Source: Multifurca ochricompacta
Lineage: Eukaryota; Basidiomycota; Agaricomycetes; Russulales; Russulaceae
NCBI GenBank assembly: GCA_022496185.1
Contig: WTXG01000194.1
Span: forward strand, 1-64,000
Direction: 5' to 3'
DNA length: 64,000 bases
A program made the translations under genes and the position numbers. The notes below the pieces were generated by a model. That model searched no databases and was not told the DNA's origin. It saw only the letters and a program-made list of their open reading frames with translations. Of the stretch, positions 10,057-21,356 are shown one piece after another. The stretch's first letter is position 1. Each line of letters begins with the position of its first letter.

Positions 10057-13000
10057 TTAAAACTTATCAATGCCCTGTGGCTGCTGTGTACCAGCAGCGA
10101 ATGCAGCACCGATCGCACGCTCCACCTCATCCGGCGTAATCCTCAAAGCCGTCTGTGTGTTCGAGCTTAGGTCCGTCGTAGACGGCGGTGGCTGAGAGGG
10201 AGGACCATCCACGGACCCGGGCAGTATCGCGTACTCCCCTGGCCAAACCCCTTCACATCCCTCATCAACCCCTTCCACGTCCACATCCTCATCATCCTCG
10301 ACACCGGACGCACTTGTTAGTGCCAACGCCAACGATGCGGACCGTTTCTGACGTTTCCCCATACATCCCAATAGCAACGGCTCTTCACTACCGACGAACA
10401 GACGAACGCGCATGCGCGTGCGCTTGCCTTTACCTCGACCCGTCCTCGCCTTCTTTTTCTGCTTCTGCTTTTCCTCATTAGGCTCCGGTATCAGGACAAC
10501 GCGACCCCACGCTTTGAGTTGTTTCCCGATATATACATGTATACGTCGTTTACGCCTCGGCACAGGAACAGAGGTAGCAAGGGGCGCAGGGGTTTTAAGT
10601 GTTAATTGTGGGGCAGAGGCAGAGGAAGCGGAGGGTGCTTTCATTATCGGCTGTTGCTGAGTGAGCACGACATGCGCCACGTTACCACCATTGAGGAACA
10701 CTTCCCCTAGCGGCTCGCCTGAAACTGTAAACAAAGCCGTGCTCCGAGCTTCATAAGTTTTCATCAACGAGGGGCCTTTGAGAACCTTCTCCACCGTCGC
10801 GCTACTAGTCCTTGCGCGCTTTCTTGCTTTCGCCGGGCCCTTATCGTTGCTGTTGTCGGCGATAGCCCTTGTCTTGGGCGAGGTTCCCCACTTCCGCCAA
10901 CCCCCATTCCGTTCGGGTACGTACGCCTCCCCACGCGCCCGTGAGCAATGAGAGCAATTGCAAAAATTACGACAGGATGGACACGCAAATGCCGGCACGA
11001 GTACGTCAAACGTCAGTTCGGGATACCTTTGTCAAACGCAATCATCAAAAAAAAAAAGAAATGAGTGGTAGAGAGAAGAACGCACCGTTTCTCAATGCAG
11101 AGATCGCAAAAAGCCTTGCGACACCGCTGGCCCGTTGACTCCTTGATCCGTGTACAGTGCATCTTCGGTCGGCGGGTCTTGCGCCGACAATGATGACAAA
11201 ATGTCATCTCTGCGGGCATCGAGGAATGAATACTACCACGGGCGGGCCTGGTGGGTGACCGAAGGCGCAGGCTCATTGACGCAGGCGCGCTTGGTCCTTC
11301 CTGATATTTGTTCTTGTATTCATCGCGACCGCCGCTCTTTTTGACACTCTGCTCGGTCTGCTCGTCTCCGAGTGCCTTGCGCCAACTCTTCCTCCGTATC
11401 CGTGCGCCAATGCGCTGGGGGTTCACAGTAGCCTTGCTCTTGCCTTTGCTCCCCAAGTCGTCGCCGTCCCCATCGATCGGGTCCTCGAACAACATCCCTA
11501 TGACATCCTCTTCCTCTTCCTCTTCGTCCATGTCCACGTCTTCATCTTCGTTGTTCATAGCATAACCGCTAGGCGAGCCCGCCGCCACTGCATGGTTCAT
11601 GTCCAACCTGAACTTGCCAGGGCTGCCAATATTACCACCAAGGACAGACGGATCGATCGTCCCATCACCAGTATACTCGCCTGCAGCGGCCATGCTGGTA
11701 GATATGCCGGTAGCAGCCGCACTGAAAACTTGTCCGGTGCCCCAGTCTATCCACCCAGCGCCAGCACCGGGCCTAGGACTCAGCGTGTCCAGAAAAAAAC
11801 CCAAGTCTGAGCCCATGTTAACACCAATGTCCGCACCAATACTGGACGCATCTGTATCCACATCCGCACTAGCACCGACGCCAGGTTCGGGTAACAGAAA
11901 GCCGAGCATGGGACCCTCCGGGTGTGCGGCGGCTGAGATACGCAGCGCATGAGGCGGCACGACAACGTCTGACGCTTCTACTTGATCCGGCACTTGTCGT
12001 TCACGCGCCGGCTCTCCACCCCCATCCCCGTCCCCGATGGCCATAGGGACGATGACTGCGTCTAGGTCGAGATCCAGAGTCGTTTGTTGCGGATCGGCGG
12101 TAGTGGTGCATGCGCTACTATCACCAACAGCGGTGGTGACGGTGGCAGGGGCAGAAGTGGAGAATGCGAGGAGACCGTGAGCGCCTACCACGGCCTCCTC
12201 ATTGCGAAAACCCTGCAAGATTCTAATTAGCGTTTGTGATTCATTTTCGCCTTGGCTTCCATTCCCGCTCTCGCTCTCACTCATTTTTGTTTCTGCCCCT
12301 AGATCTGGGGGACCAGGCGACGCATGTAAATGATTAAGCGCGCGATGGGGTATCACGATGTCTGCAGGTGCAGGCGCTGGGAGAATCGTCAACGGGAGGC
12401 CCGCGAGTGTGTTAACGTCTGGAGGTGTGACTGGTGACTGAGGCTGGGGACACGACGAGGGCGAGTGAGAACGCGTAGGTATGGATATAGATGTGTGCAC
12501 AGGGGATGGCACTGATCGTTGACTCGCATGACGGAGCTTAAACTGGGGTGGTTGATGTTTGTTGCGTGGCATAGCACTCTGTGCGCGACGGGATTCCCGC
12601 GGCGCATCAGCGACGATCTCCACCACATCATCATCGGCATCCAATTCACGCTCGTCCAAAGCATCCCCCCTCCGGTTCACGCGCCGTCGTTTCCGTCGTG
12701 GGCTAGTGGACGCGTGAAGGCGACGTTTTGTTCTCTGCCGCGGTGGAGCGTGTGCTGAACTGGACAATGGACTATCATCCACGTGCGCACGCGCACGGGC
12801 GCGGAAGCGTTTCGTCGGAGGTGGGAGTACAACAACTTCCACACTCACGCTATCGCTCAACGTCCTAGGGCGACCGTGTCTCCTCGATCGTCGTGTACTC
12901 CCACTTGTTATTGCCGGTGCGGATGACGTTGCAGCTACCCTAGGATCAGCCGAATTGTGCGCAAACGCCGTGGTCAATGCGCGTGCCAGGGCCTTCGAAC

Positions 13001-14737
13001 TCTTGTCCTGCTTCTTATCGTTCATCAGCTCCAATACCGCCTTCTTTTTCCTCCGCCTCGCGTTGGACAATCCTTCGCTTCTGATGCCGGACGAGTTGTT
13101 CTCAAACGCACCCTGGAGAGCGACCGCGAGGTTTGTGGGACCAGTGTTGTCCCCTACACGGGCTTCTCTCTTAACACGAGCGCGGCGTTCCCGCATGCGA
13201 AGCAGTTGCCCCAGTGGCACGTAGTCAGACTTGCGCATGCCAGGCGGGAGAGGTGGTACAAGGATATATGCCATCAGTTGCCGTTTACTTTTATTGGACT
13301 CGCGTGTGCTGCGCGGAGGACGGCGAGGTGGTGGTGGTGGTGGTGGTGGTGAGGAGGAAGTGGATGAAGAGGAGCCGATGGATATAACATCTGGTGGGTC
13401 GGATCCTCTGCCTCGTCCAGGTTGTGGTTCGGATGGATGGCGGGTAGACGAACGACTTTCGGAGGGGGAGGGAAGGAATAGGGGTGTCTTTGACGCGCGC
13501 CGTGGATATGCGGAGGACTGGTATGATGTCGAGTGTTTAGAAGGATTGAGGGAGGTACTTGATTCTGTCACACGACGACGTATGCATACAGGCGGACAGA
13601 AGGGAGGACAGGGTTGCAGGACAGACACACCTGCGATGGGTCTAGATCGCGAGAGTTGACAACGAGCATCTCGATTTCGCACGGCCTCGTGCTCTCTCTC
13701 CGCTGCAGACTGGCCTTGAGCGACGGGTCCCTGAGTTTTGCCTCTTCGCCACCGCGCGATGCCGATGGTGACGTGTGATTTATTACGTTTTCGGTCGTTG
13801 TACGTTCTTTCAGACCAACGAAGGTTGCCAGATTGTGGGGATACATGATTTTCACTTCTGCTAACTTATTAGTCTCCTTTGAAGATGATGACGAACTGGC
13901 TGGTGGCACTGCAATCGATGCTGGCGGAGCAAAGGGGGACGGAGAGACCGAGGCTGACACTGATGCGACGGCGGTAGGAGTGGGAACAGGACGTTGTGTC
14001 ACGGCTGTGGCAGACTGTGACCTTGTCTTATGCACAGGAAGAGTAAAGAATGTCAATAAAATCGCGCGCGCGAGGGTATAAAAAAAACAAGGCCCACTTG
14101 AAATAACTTTGAATTCGAGTCCTTATTTGACAAAGACGCGTCATTTTCTGTCCACGCGCACGCGGTGGGGTCATCTGGATCAAGGGTGATATCCGCCATA
14201 ATTTGGCGTTCTTGTTGTGAAAGGACGAGTTCGTGTCCGTTCAAAGGAAAGAGAGCGTGAGATGGCGGCTCAAACGGAAAGGATGGATCAGATGAGGTGG
14301 TGAAAGGATGCGCGATTGGGCGATTCGCCTGTCAACATTGAATTAGCGATGTATGAAGAAAGGGAACGAAAATGTGTGAAATAGGACCTGCTGATTAGAT
14401 TGGGGAAGAAATTTGTGGTAGATATCATATATCGACGGACTTTGGGGTTGAGTATGGTCGCGATCGGTTTGCGAGAGGAGTGATATACCCTTTGAGTAAA
14501 TGAGACAGTGCACATACGCGCGAAGAAGTTATTAAAGAGATACTTTATCAATGAGAGTGAGATTGGGCGGGGAGGAGGTGAATGCATGACAGAGATGTCA
14601 CCGAAACGATTTGTAGGAGTAGGGGGTGATGAAAGGGAAGACGCTGATGGAGGGACGCGCACAGAGAGGGAACCGTCCCAATTTGCAAGTTCTGAGTAAG
14701 GTTGCATTGAGGGGGCTGTGAAACTAGGGATTGTCAA
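10057..14737 (-). CDS. Large zf-4CXXC_R1 (CDCA7-type) zinc-finger protein
   Basis: A protein of roughly 1,300 residues, mostly disordered and rich in Ser, Pro, Arg and acid blocks. The recognisable domain spans the intron at 11027-11085. It reads CHHC, MHC, QRC, CDLC, then after the intron PELTFD, CPSC, CNCSHC. The eleven cysteines have the spacing of the zf-4CXXC_R1 finger found in vertebrate CDCA7 and the monoamine oxidase A repressor R1. CDCA7 binds DNA and recruits the HELLS remodeller in methylated genomes. For this fungal protein such a role is inference. The last exon (10057-11026) adds about 320 residues after the finger with basic patches. The exon at 11086 to about 13600 is the long disordered part. 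Junctions near 13570-13632, 14055-14090 and 14320-14540 and the start (ATG at 14737) are less certain. Confidence 0.75.
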
Positions 14738-14755
14738 GCATGTGAATGGGGATGT

Positions 14756-14800
14756 GGACGTGGATGAGGATGAAGATGAGGATGAAGATGAGGATGAGCA
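14756..14800. repeat. GATGAG/GATGAA hexamer microsatellite
   Basis: Imperfect repeats of gatgag and gatgaa lie just upstream of the putative start of the zinc-finger gene, between it and the SSZ1 stop. They probably belong to its 5' untranslated region or promoter. Confidence 0.7.
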
Positions 14801-14862
14801 TCACTTGCATGAGCCACAAGCGTGTTCTATTATATAATCAATGTTCCCACACTCAATCTAAA

Positions 14863-17017
14863 CTAAACAATTAAGAAAATACTCTTTTTACCTTTTTCAC
14901 ACGCTGATACCTCTAACTTACCATTGGAATCGATTAGAAATCTTATCTCGATTGACGTCCGCCATCTGTTTCCTTCCTTCCGTCCTTCCTTGGCCACTAA
15001 GCTTAATGCTCCCAAATAACTTTCCTTCTTAATCACCTTTTCTTTTACTTCAATTTCTTCTTCCTCTTCCTCCTCATCTTCATCTTGTGCGTCGTCCTCG
15101 TCCTCCTTTGGCAGCTTCACTTTCTCTATCTTGATGCCTTCCTTAACCTCCCACACCTCAAGCCCAACATGCCTTTCCCCCACTTCAGCACCCTCACCCA
15201 AGTCTACTTCTAAAATGTACGTGCGCCGTGCGGGGACAGGAGTCTCCGTTTGAATTCCCCCAATCCACTGCCCATGAAGTCCCTCTGTACCTTCCCTAGT
15301 AGCCGCTTCTGGGAACAAGACACCAATAGTGCGCGCGGTGGCCTTGACATCAACTAGCTCGCTTCCACGTCCAAACCCTTGTCGCACCTGCTCGTCCGCT
15401 CCGCTGATCTCAGCTAGTATCCGTGCCTGCAGCGCAGCACCGCGTGCAAGTATCGTCGTTGGGTCACCGACGCCGCCACCGGAGACAGTGCCCGTTAAGA
15501 ACGGCGTGAACGCGTCTTCGCGAAGGTGCACCGCGAGCGCGGCGTCTAGCCCAGGCAGGCACGCACTGCCACCGGTATATATCACTTCGTCGACATGAAT
15601 CCAATCGAGACCTGCGCGCTGTAGTAGTTCGCCTGCTCGCGCAGCCACGCCACTGTAAATCGGCGCCGCCTCCATGTCAAATCGCAGACGGTTGATGGTC
15701 CCTGTATAGTCTAGCCCGTCCTTGAGAGACTCGACTGCGCACGTCGCTGCGCTGCCCCCAACACCACCCACGGACGCCGCAATCGTGCGTTTGGTATGGA
15801 GCAATGCAAGCCGCAGACGCGCCTCGGCCCGCAAGTCAAGTACTTCGGTGGCCGGCGCGACCTTGAGCGGCACGCTCGTCTTTTTCGTAAAGTCCTTCGC
15901 GAAGAACTTGAGCAAGCGATCGTCGATCGTGTCACCGCCGAGTTCCGTGTGGTGAGAGGGCGGGGTGAGGTGGTGGAACAAGCCCTGGCGTACAGCCAGG
16001 AGGGACAATGCGAGTGACGACGCGCCAAGGTCAACCACCAACTGCGTGCGATCCGGACCGATTGCTGAGTTTCCTGTTACATTCGCAGTATTGGAAGCCG
16101 CACAGAACGCCGCAGCGCCAGGATCTTCGAGAAGCTGCAGAACGCGAATTCCGGCGGCCTCAGCGGCCTCCTGTAGCGCGTCGAGCTGCGCAGGCACAAA
16201 CCAGCCTGGAACCGTGAGCACAGCGCCGTCAACCTTTTTGCCGAGGAAAGCTTCGGCAGATTGCAGGAGCGAGCGCAGGAAGAGGGTAGTCACGTCTGCG
16301 GGTGTAAGCACGCGTTCGGCTGGGATGGGTTCAGAGCGCGGCGTGGCGACTTGTGAAGCCGCAGGTGTGTTCGTTTTTGTCGTCAGCGCTGAAGCGGCCG
16401 GCGAGAGTGGGGACGGCGCGGGTTGTAATACTTTCACCCTGTATGCAGGGGTGTCAGGCGAATCAGGGTGTTGGATGACGGGCGCAGAGGATGTCGGACG
16501 ATCTTTTGGGAGCTCAGAGAACCTGCATGGAAGGAAAGACGTGTGATAATTCAGGCGCCTATTTAAGTAAAAGCAATGAGGCGCACCTCTTGCCCAGTAA
16601 GTTACGAAAGCCGATGATGGTATTCGTGCTATTTTTAACGAGTTGTTGTTTTGCTTCGTTTCCGATGTACTTTGTGCATCAAGGGAAAGGGAATAAAAAC
16701 TGATGAGTGCGTCGAAGTCTTCGAGGTGAAGGAGGAAAAAAAGATGCTCACTGTCTCTTCGCCATGAAAAGAGATCGCACAAGCGATCTGACGTTCACCG
16801 TCTTCATTCGCGATACATTCTGCCAGTCCCTCCTATAAACCCAACATTTTTCAGCTATAATCACGCGAGAAAAAAATACAAAAAAAAGACATACTTTTGT
16901 GAGGACAGCGATTGAAGCAAAAGAATTGCCAAAGTTGATTCCGATGACGGTCTGTGAAGAGGTTAATTCTATAGGAGCTTGGGCACTGCCGTTTGGGATT
17001 TGGCCGTTAAGAGACAT
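14863..17017 (-). CDS. SSZ1: Ssz1-type Hsp70 of the ribosome-associated complex
   Basis: Four exons (16895-17017, 16752-16832, 16587-16669, 14863-16522) give 648 residues with all phases closing. The ATPase fold is clear: VIGINFGNSFASIAVLTK, YIGNEAKQQLVKN, IIGFRNLLGKRFSELP, GAVLTVPGWF, LLEDPGAAAF, VVDLGASSLALSLL, HTELGGDTIDDRL and YTGGSACLPGL. GNSFASIAV instead of the GTTNS loop of ordinary Hsp70s, together with a short diverged C-terminal domain, is typical of Ssz1. Ssz1 pairs with the J-protein zuotin as the ribosome-associated complex, which activates Ssb-type Hsp70 on nascent chains in the cytosol. It is longer than yeast Ssz1 (538 residues). The extra length includes an Ala/Pro/Thr-rich insert after residue 110 and an acidic block (DEDEEEEEEE) near the C-terminus. 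It shares a short divergent promoter with UBP14. Confidence 0.93.
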
Positions 17018-17159
17018 TGTATAAAATCAAAGTTGCGTGGGTGGGTTGTGTCGAGGTCGAGGTCGAATCTGTTGGGCTTTCGGTAGATGCCGGTGATCGA
17101 TGAGGTTGAATGTGAGATTGAGATCATTCATTCATCAAGATCATCTAATCAAGGCAATT
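17018..17159. promoter_or_regulatory. Divergent SSZ1/UBP14 promoter
   Basis: Only 142 bp separate the two start codons, so both promoters and both 5' leaders must be compressed or overlapping. The stretch contains a gtcgaggtcgaggtcga direct repeat (17050-17065). No clear TATA box is seen. Confidence 0.7.
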
Positions 17160-20100
17160 ATGGACACTCACATCATAATCGACGAGCTCACAAATCGTAA
17201 ACCTCCTACTTTATCCCAGTCTGTACACCGTGAGGAATGCACCCAATGTTTCGATACTCAGGTTTGGCCTTTTCCTTTCTTTCCTTTCTTTTCTTTTTTT
17301 TTTTCCTTTTATTGACTTTCTGATTCTGGTGGTTGGTGCCAATCACAAACCATGATTATCATCGTCACTCTCCGTAGGATGATCCTCTTGGGATAGACGT
17401 CTGTCTCACCTGTTTCAATGGCGGATGTCTCTCTCAGGAACGCCATCACGCGCACACGCACTACAAAAAGACCGGCCACTCACTCGCGCTCAACGTCAAG
17501 CGGCGTCCCCGCCCAAAGCCCGAGCGTGTGCGTCGTCTCTCTGCCTAGTTTCCCCCTCTCAATAATTCTGTGGATTGATCTGTGAGGGTGATATATAATA
17601 TATACGCTCATTTTACAGGACGACGACGCAGAGCCACCAGCTAAAATGACGAAACTGGCCATCATCGAGGAGCGTGAGGAGGACAAGTACGAACACTCCC
17701 TCACGTTGCGGAATTATCGCACCGCGCAAGAACCAGTGAACTTCTCAGTGGAGACGATAACGGCCATTGAGCCGCGAGTCAAAGCGCTCATCGACGGAGT
17801 CATGAAATCTCTCTCCTCTGCCCGGCAAGAAGAGGTTCAGGCGTGGGAGGAGGAGTTGATTCCGTGCGAGCACACACTCACACTCGCCCAGCTCGTCACA
17901 GGTCTCATTCCAGCAGCCGGTGCGCAGTCCATCCCTACATTCCGTTCCCCCTCGCTTTTTATTTTTCTATTTTGTTATTTTTATTTATTTATTCTCGGGT
18001 TGTGGTAACAGGATTGGCCCATTGCTCGAAATGCGATCTCAAGGAGAACCTCTGGTTATGCCTCACGTGCGGCGCTCTTGGCTGCGGACGCAAGTTGTAC
18101 GGGGGCGTGGGCGGGAATAGCCACGCGCTCGCGCACTTTGAAGAGAGTGCGCATCCGATATGCGTCAAACTTGGGACTATCACCCCCGAAGGTAACGCTG
18201 GTGAGCGCTGCATCCATTCCCTAAAAAGAAAAAAAAGAAATGGCTACCCATAATGACGTATGGGCTGCGCAGACATATATTGTTATGCATGCAATGAATC
18301 GAGGACCGACCCCGAACTCGTCCTCCACCTGGTCAATTTCGGTATTAACGTGCAAAACCAGATAAAAACGGAAAAGTCGATGACTGAATTGGTACGTTTT
18401 TGTCTCGATCTTAGGGAAGGGGGGGGGGGGGGGTTGCATGCTGCTAGTAAGTGGTTAATACTAATACTTGGTGGCTGGGATGGACGAATAGCAAATCGAA
18501 CACAACCTCAACTTTGATTTTTCTCTCACGGATGAATCGGGGAATGCGCTCGAGCCCGTTTTTGGCCCTGGCCTGACAGGCCTACAAAACCTGGGTAACA
18601 GGTACGTTCATCTCCGCGTGGCTCTTCGCCTTTCCTAACACACGGGACGGACGCCCAATATCAAACCAATAGTTGCTACATGGCCTCTGTCGTTCAAGTT
18701 CTCTTCTCCCTTACCCACTTCCAGCGGCGCTACGCCCCTCTTATCGCAATTCACCACTGGTCCGCGTGCACAGAGTCCCTTCCCGCGTCCTGCGTCGACT
18801 GCCAGATGTACAAGCTCGCTGACGGGCTGCTCTCTGGGCGGTATTCACATCCGCGACGCACCAACGATGAGGACGGAGCACTGCTCAGGAACTCGCTCGT
18901 ACATACCACAAGTGCTGATGCCGGCGATGGTGTGCCTCATACTCCACAGCTGTCGCAATCGCAGCTAGTCTTCCAGGAAGGGATACGTCCGGTGACGTTC
19001 AAGGCGCTTGTCGGGCGCGGTCACTCAGAATTTGCGACGATGAGGCAACAAGACGCAGAAGAGTTCTTCGCCCACCTTCTTACGTCACTTCGGCGCCACG
19101 CGCACGCGCACCCACGCGATAGCGGCGGCAATGGAGGTGGCGAAAGTGATGCCGCGGCACGGACTGAATCCGAACCGACGGAGACGTTCGCTTTTGCGTT
19201 GGAGCAACGTTTGCAATGCACCTCGTGTTCCGGTGTACGATATCGCGTTGACGCGCATGACGTGTTGAGCGTTCCTGTGCCCGCGCGCGAGAAGGGGCGT
19301 GACGCGGAGGGTAGGACGACGTACGAGGACGTCACGCTGAAGGACTGTATTGATATCGTCATGGGCGTTGAAGGGCTCGAATACAAATGTCCTCAGTGCC
19401 AACGCGACGTTGCGGCAACGAAGTAAGTGAGGTGGGGTGTTATACAGTGACCCTCGCGCTGATCTTCCCCGGTGCCGGGGGGGTTGCACCAGGCTGGCGC
19501 GCTTTGCGACGTTCCCAGATACGCTTGTAATCCATACCAAGAAATTCCAACTTGTGAATTGGGTCCCTACTAAACTTGGTCTGTGCTTCCGCGTCACTGC
19601 TTCTGTCCACCCATTGACAAGCCACGCGCGTTCTTTTTAGACATACCGATCGTCCTTTCGGACGGTGACATTATCGTCCTGGACCAGCACCTTGGCAAGG
19701 GTCTTCAACCCGGAGAGACAGAACTACCAGATAATGTGTCGGGTAAGTCAATTGTCAAAACAATACAAAAACAAAAGTTCGGTTTGCTGATGTCCCGGTT
19801 GCTTCCGTGTGTAGCCGCACTAGCATTGCCCGAGTTCAACCAAGTCGCCCTCGCCCAACTGGAAGAGATGGGCTTCCCACTGATCCGGTGCCAAAAGGCA
19901 TTGCTCGCGACGGGCAACAATGATTCTGAGACCGCAATGGAATGGCTCTTTGCACACATGGAAGACCCTGGTAAGGCTTTGTCATTCCTCCCTTACACAC
20001 CCAACTTTCTCTTGCTGATTCGATGCGGTAGATATCGATTCTCCTATCGTGCAAAGCGCGGGCGCGAGCGGAGGAGGTCCCGACCCCAGTCCCGAGCAGA

Positions 20101-20618
20101 TCAGCATGTTGGCGGATATGGGTTTCTCGACCGCACAGGCGAGAAAGGCTCTCCGTGAGACGGTGCGTGCCTTTCTCTTCTGTGTGGTGCTTCTCGAATG
20201 AACCCCCCCCCCCTTTTTTTTTTTTAAATTGTTTTTTCCTCCTCTCCTCTCTTTAATCGCCCAATAGAACGGAGATCCAGAGCGTGCCATCGAATGGCTA
20301 TTCTCACATCCAGATGATACGGGCGAAGATGAACGGCCTGAATCTCTACCGGACAACAACGACAATAGCAGCGGTAAGGAGAAGAAAAATGCGGCGCTTC
20401 CCGGCTCTCCCGCGCTACCTGCGCGCTATCGTCTCAGGGCGTTCATCTCGCACAAGGGTCCGTCCGTCCACTCGGGACATTACGTCGCGCACGTCCGCAT
20501 GGACAAGGACGGCTGGGTGCTTTTCAATGACGAGAAGGTCGTTCGTGCGGATCCGGATAGCATTCAATCGCTCAAGGCACTGGCGTATTTGTACGTGTTT
20601 GAGAGGGAGAGCGTCTGA
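17160..20618 (+). CDS. UBP14: Ubiquitin-specific protease, Ubp14/USP5 family
   Basis: Twelve exons (17160-17261, 17378-17527, 17619-17901, 18012-18191, 18273-18391, 18492-18601, 18673-19422, 19493-19578, 19641-19742, 19815-19970, 20032-20162, 20268-20618) join to 839 residues. Order of domains: a variant N-terminal zinc finger (HREECTQCFD, DVCLTCFNGGC), a second zf-UBP (CSKCDLKENLWLC, CGALGCGRKLYGG, HALAHFEE), the USP catalytic domain and two UBA domains inserted in it (QLEEMGFPLIRC, MLADMGFSTAQA). The catalytic Cys is near 316 (GNSCYMASV), His near 794 (SGHYVAHV), and the FND motif near 811. This family disassembles free, unanchored polyubiquitin chains and so recycles ubiquitin in the cytosol. 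The start MDTH lies at the position expected for the family. Two introns contain homopolymers: G15 at 18419-18433 and C/T runs near 20204-20225. Confidence 0.95.
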
Positions 20619-21356
20619 AAAGGGCAAGTCTGGAGGGGAAAGGGAAAGGAAAGGGGGAGAGAATTAGGGTGGAGAAGAAATTACTAAATAGGCAAGACAA
20701 GACAGCCGAAGAGGAGAGGAGCAGCAATATGAGTGGATGTGAGCATCGTAGGGGTGTGGTTCGTAGGGTTTGACCCCTCCCTCCCTCCCTTTTTTTTCAG
20801 TCATTAAGGACTTTTCTGTTCAAGCCTTGTCAAAGGATCTTGAGAACTTTAATCTGTGTATTTGTATGCAGGTGGGCACACTACAACCTAGGGCTGTGCA
20901 CTGTACCTTGTAAAAACGCAGCTGAGGTAAGAAAAGTGCTACCTAAGCGAGTAGCAAGATAAAGTTTGTGAATGGTCAAAACTGAAGTGTACAACACAGA
21001 AAGAATGTCCTTAAATACTGTAAAGAGCGTGCTATGCTATGGTCATAATATTATTACAATAACCAATTTAATTCTGTCTTGCACCAGCCACTCCGGTCAC
21101 CTCTGATCCGGTCCGGCCAACTCTGATCCGTTACCGGCTCAACACCTTACCCCTCGCCCCTCTCCAAGCCCCCTCTCCCACCTTCTCCTACCTGCCCACC
21201 TCACCCACACTTGAACTCACCACACTTGGGTCCCACCCACCAAGTAATATGAGTGTCGCCATTGGAGTACCACAACGGTATTGAACTCTCCCTAGTTCAC
21301 CCTACCGACCTTTGCTGACCGGAGACTTTTCATCCAGATATTGCCTGCCTTCACCG
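20619..21356. other. Intergenic region
   Basis: About 740 bp between the UBP14 stop and the F-box start. The first half is purine-rich 3' flank and the second half is pyrimidine-rich. From about 21200 it belongs to the duplicated segment and is shared with the region upstream of the decayed copy (about 53600-53760). Confidence 0.6.

Noticed and set aside
12957..13659. Plus-strand open frames opposite the zinc-finger gene
   Set aside because: Low-complexity antisense of Arg/Ser/Pro-rich coding sequence; poly-Gly and poly-Trp stretches come from a GGT repeat.
14980..16550. Long open frames on the plus strand opposite SSZ1 (for example 15965-16546)
   Set aside because: They mirror the codon structure of a confirmed gene and show no motif.
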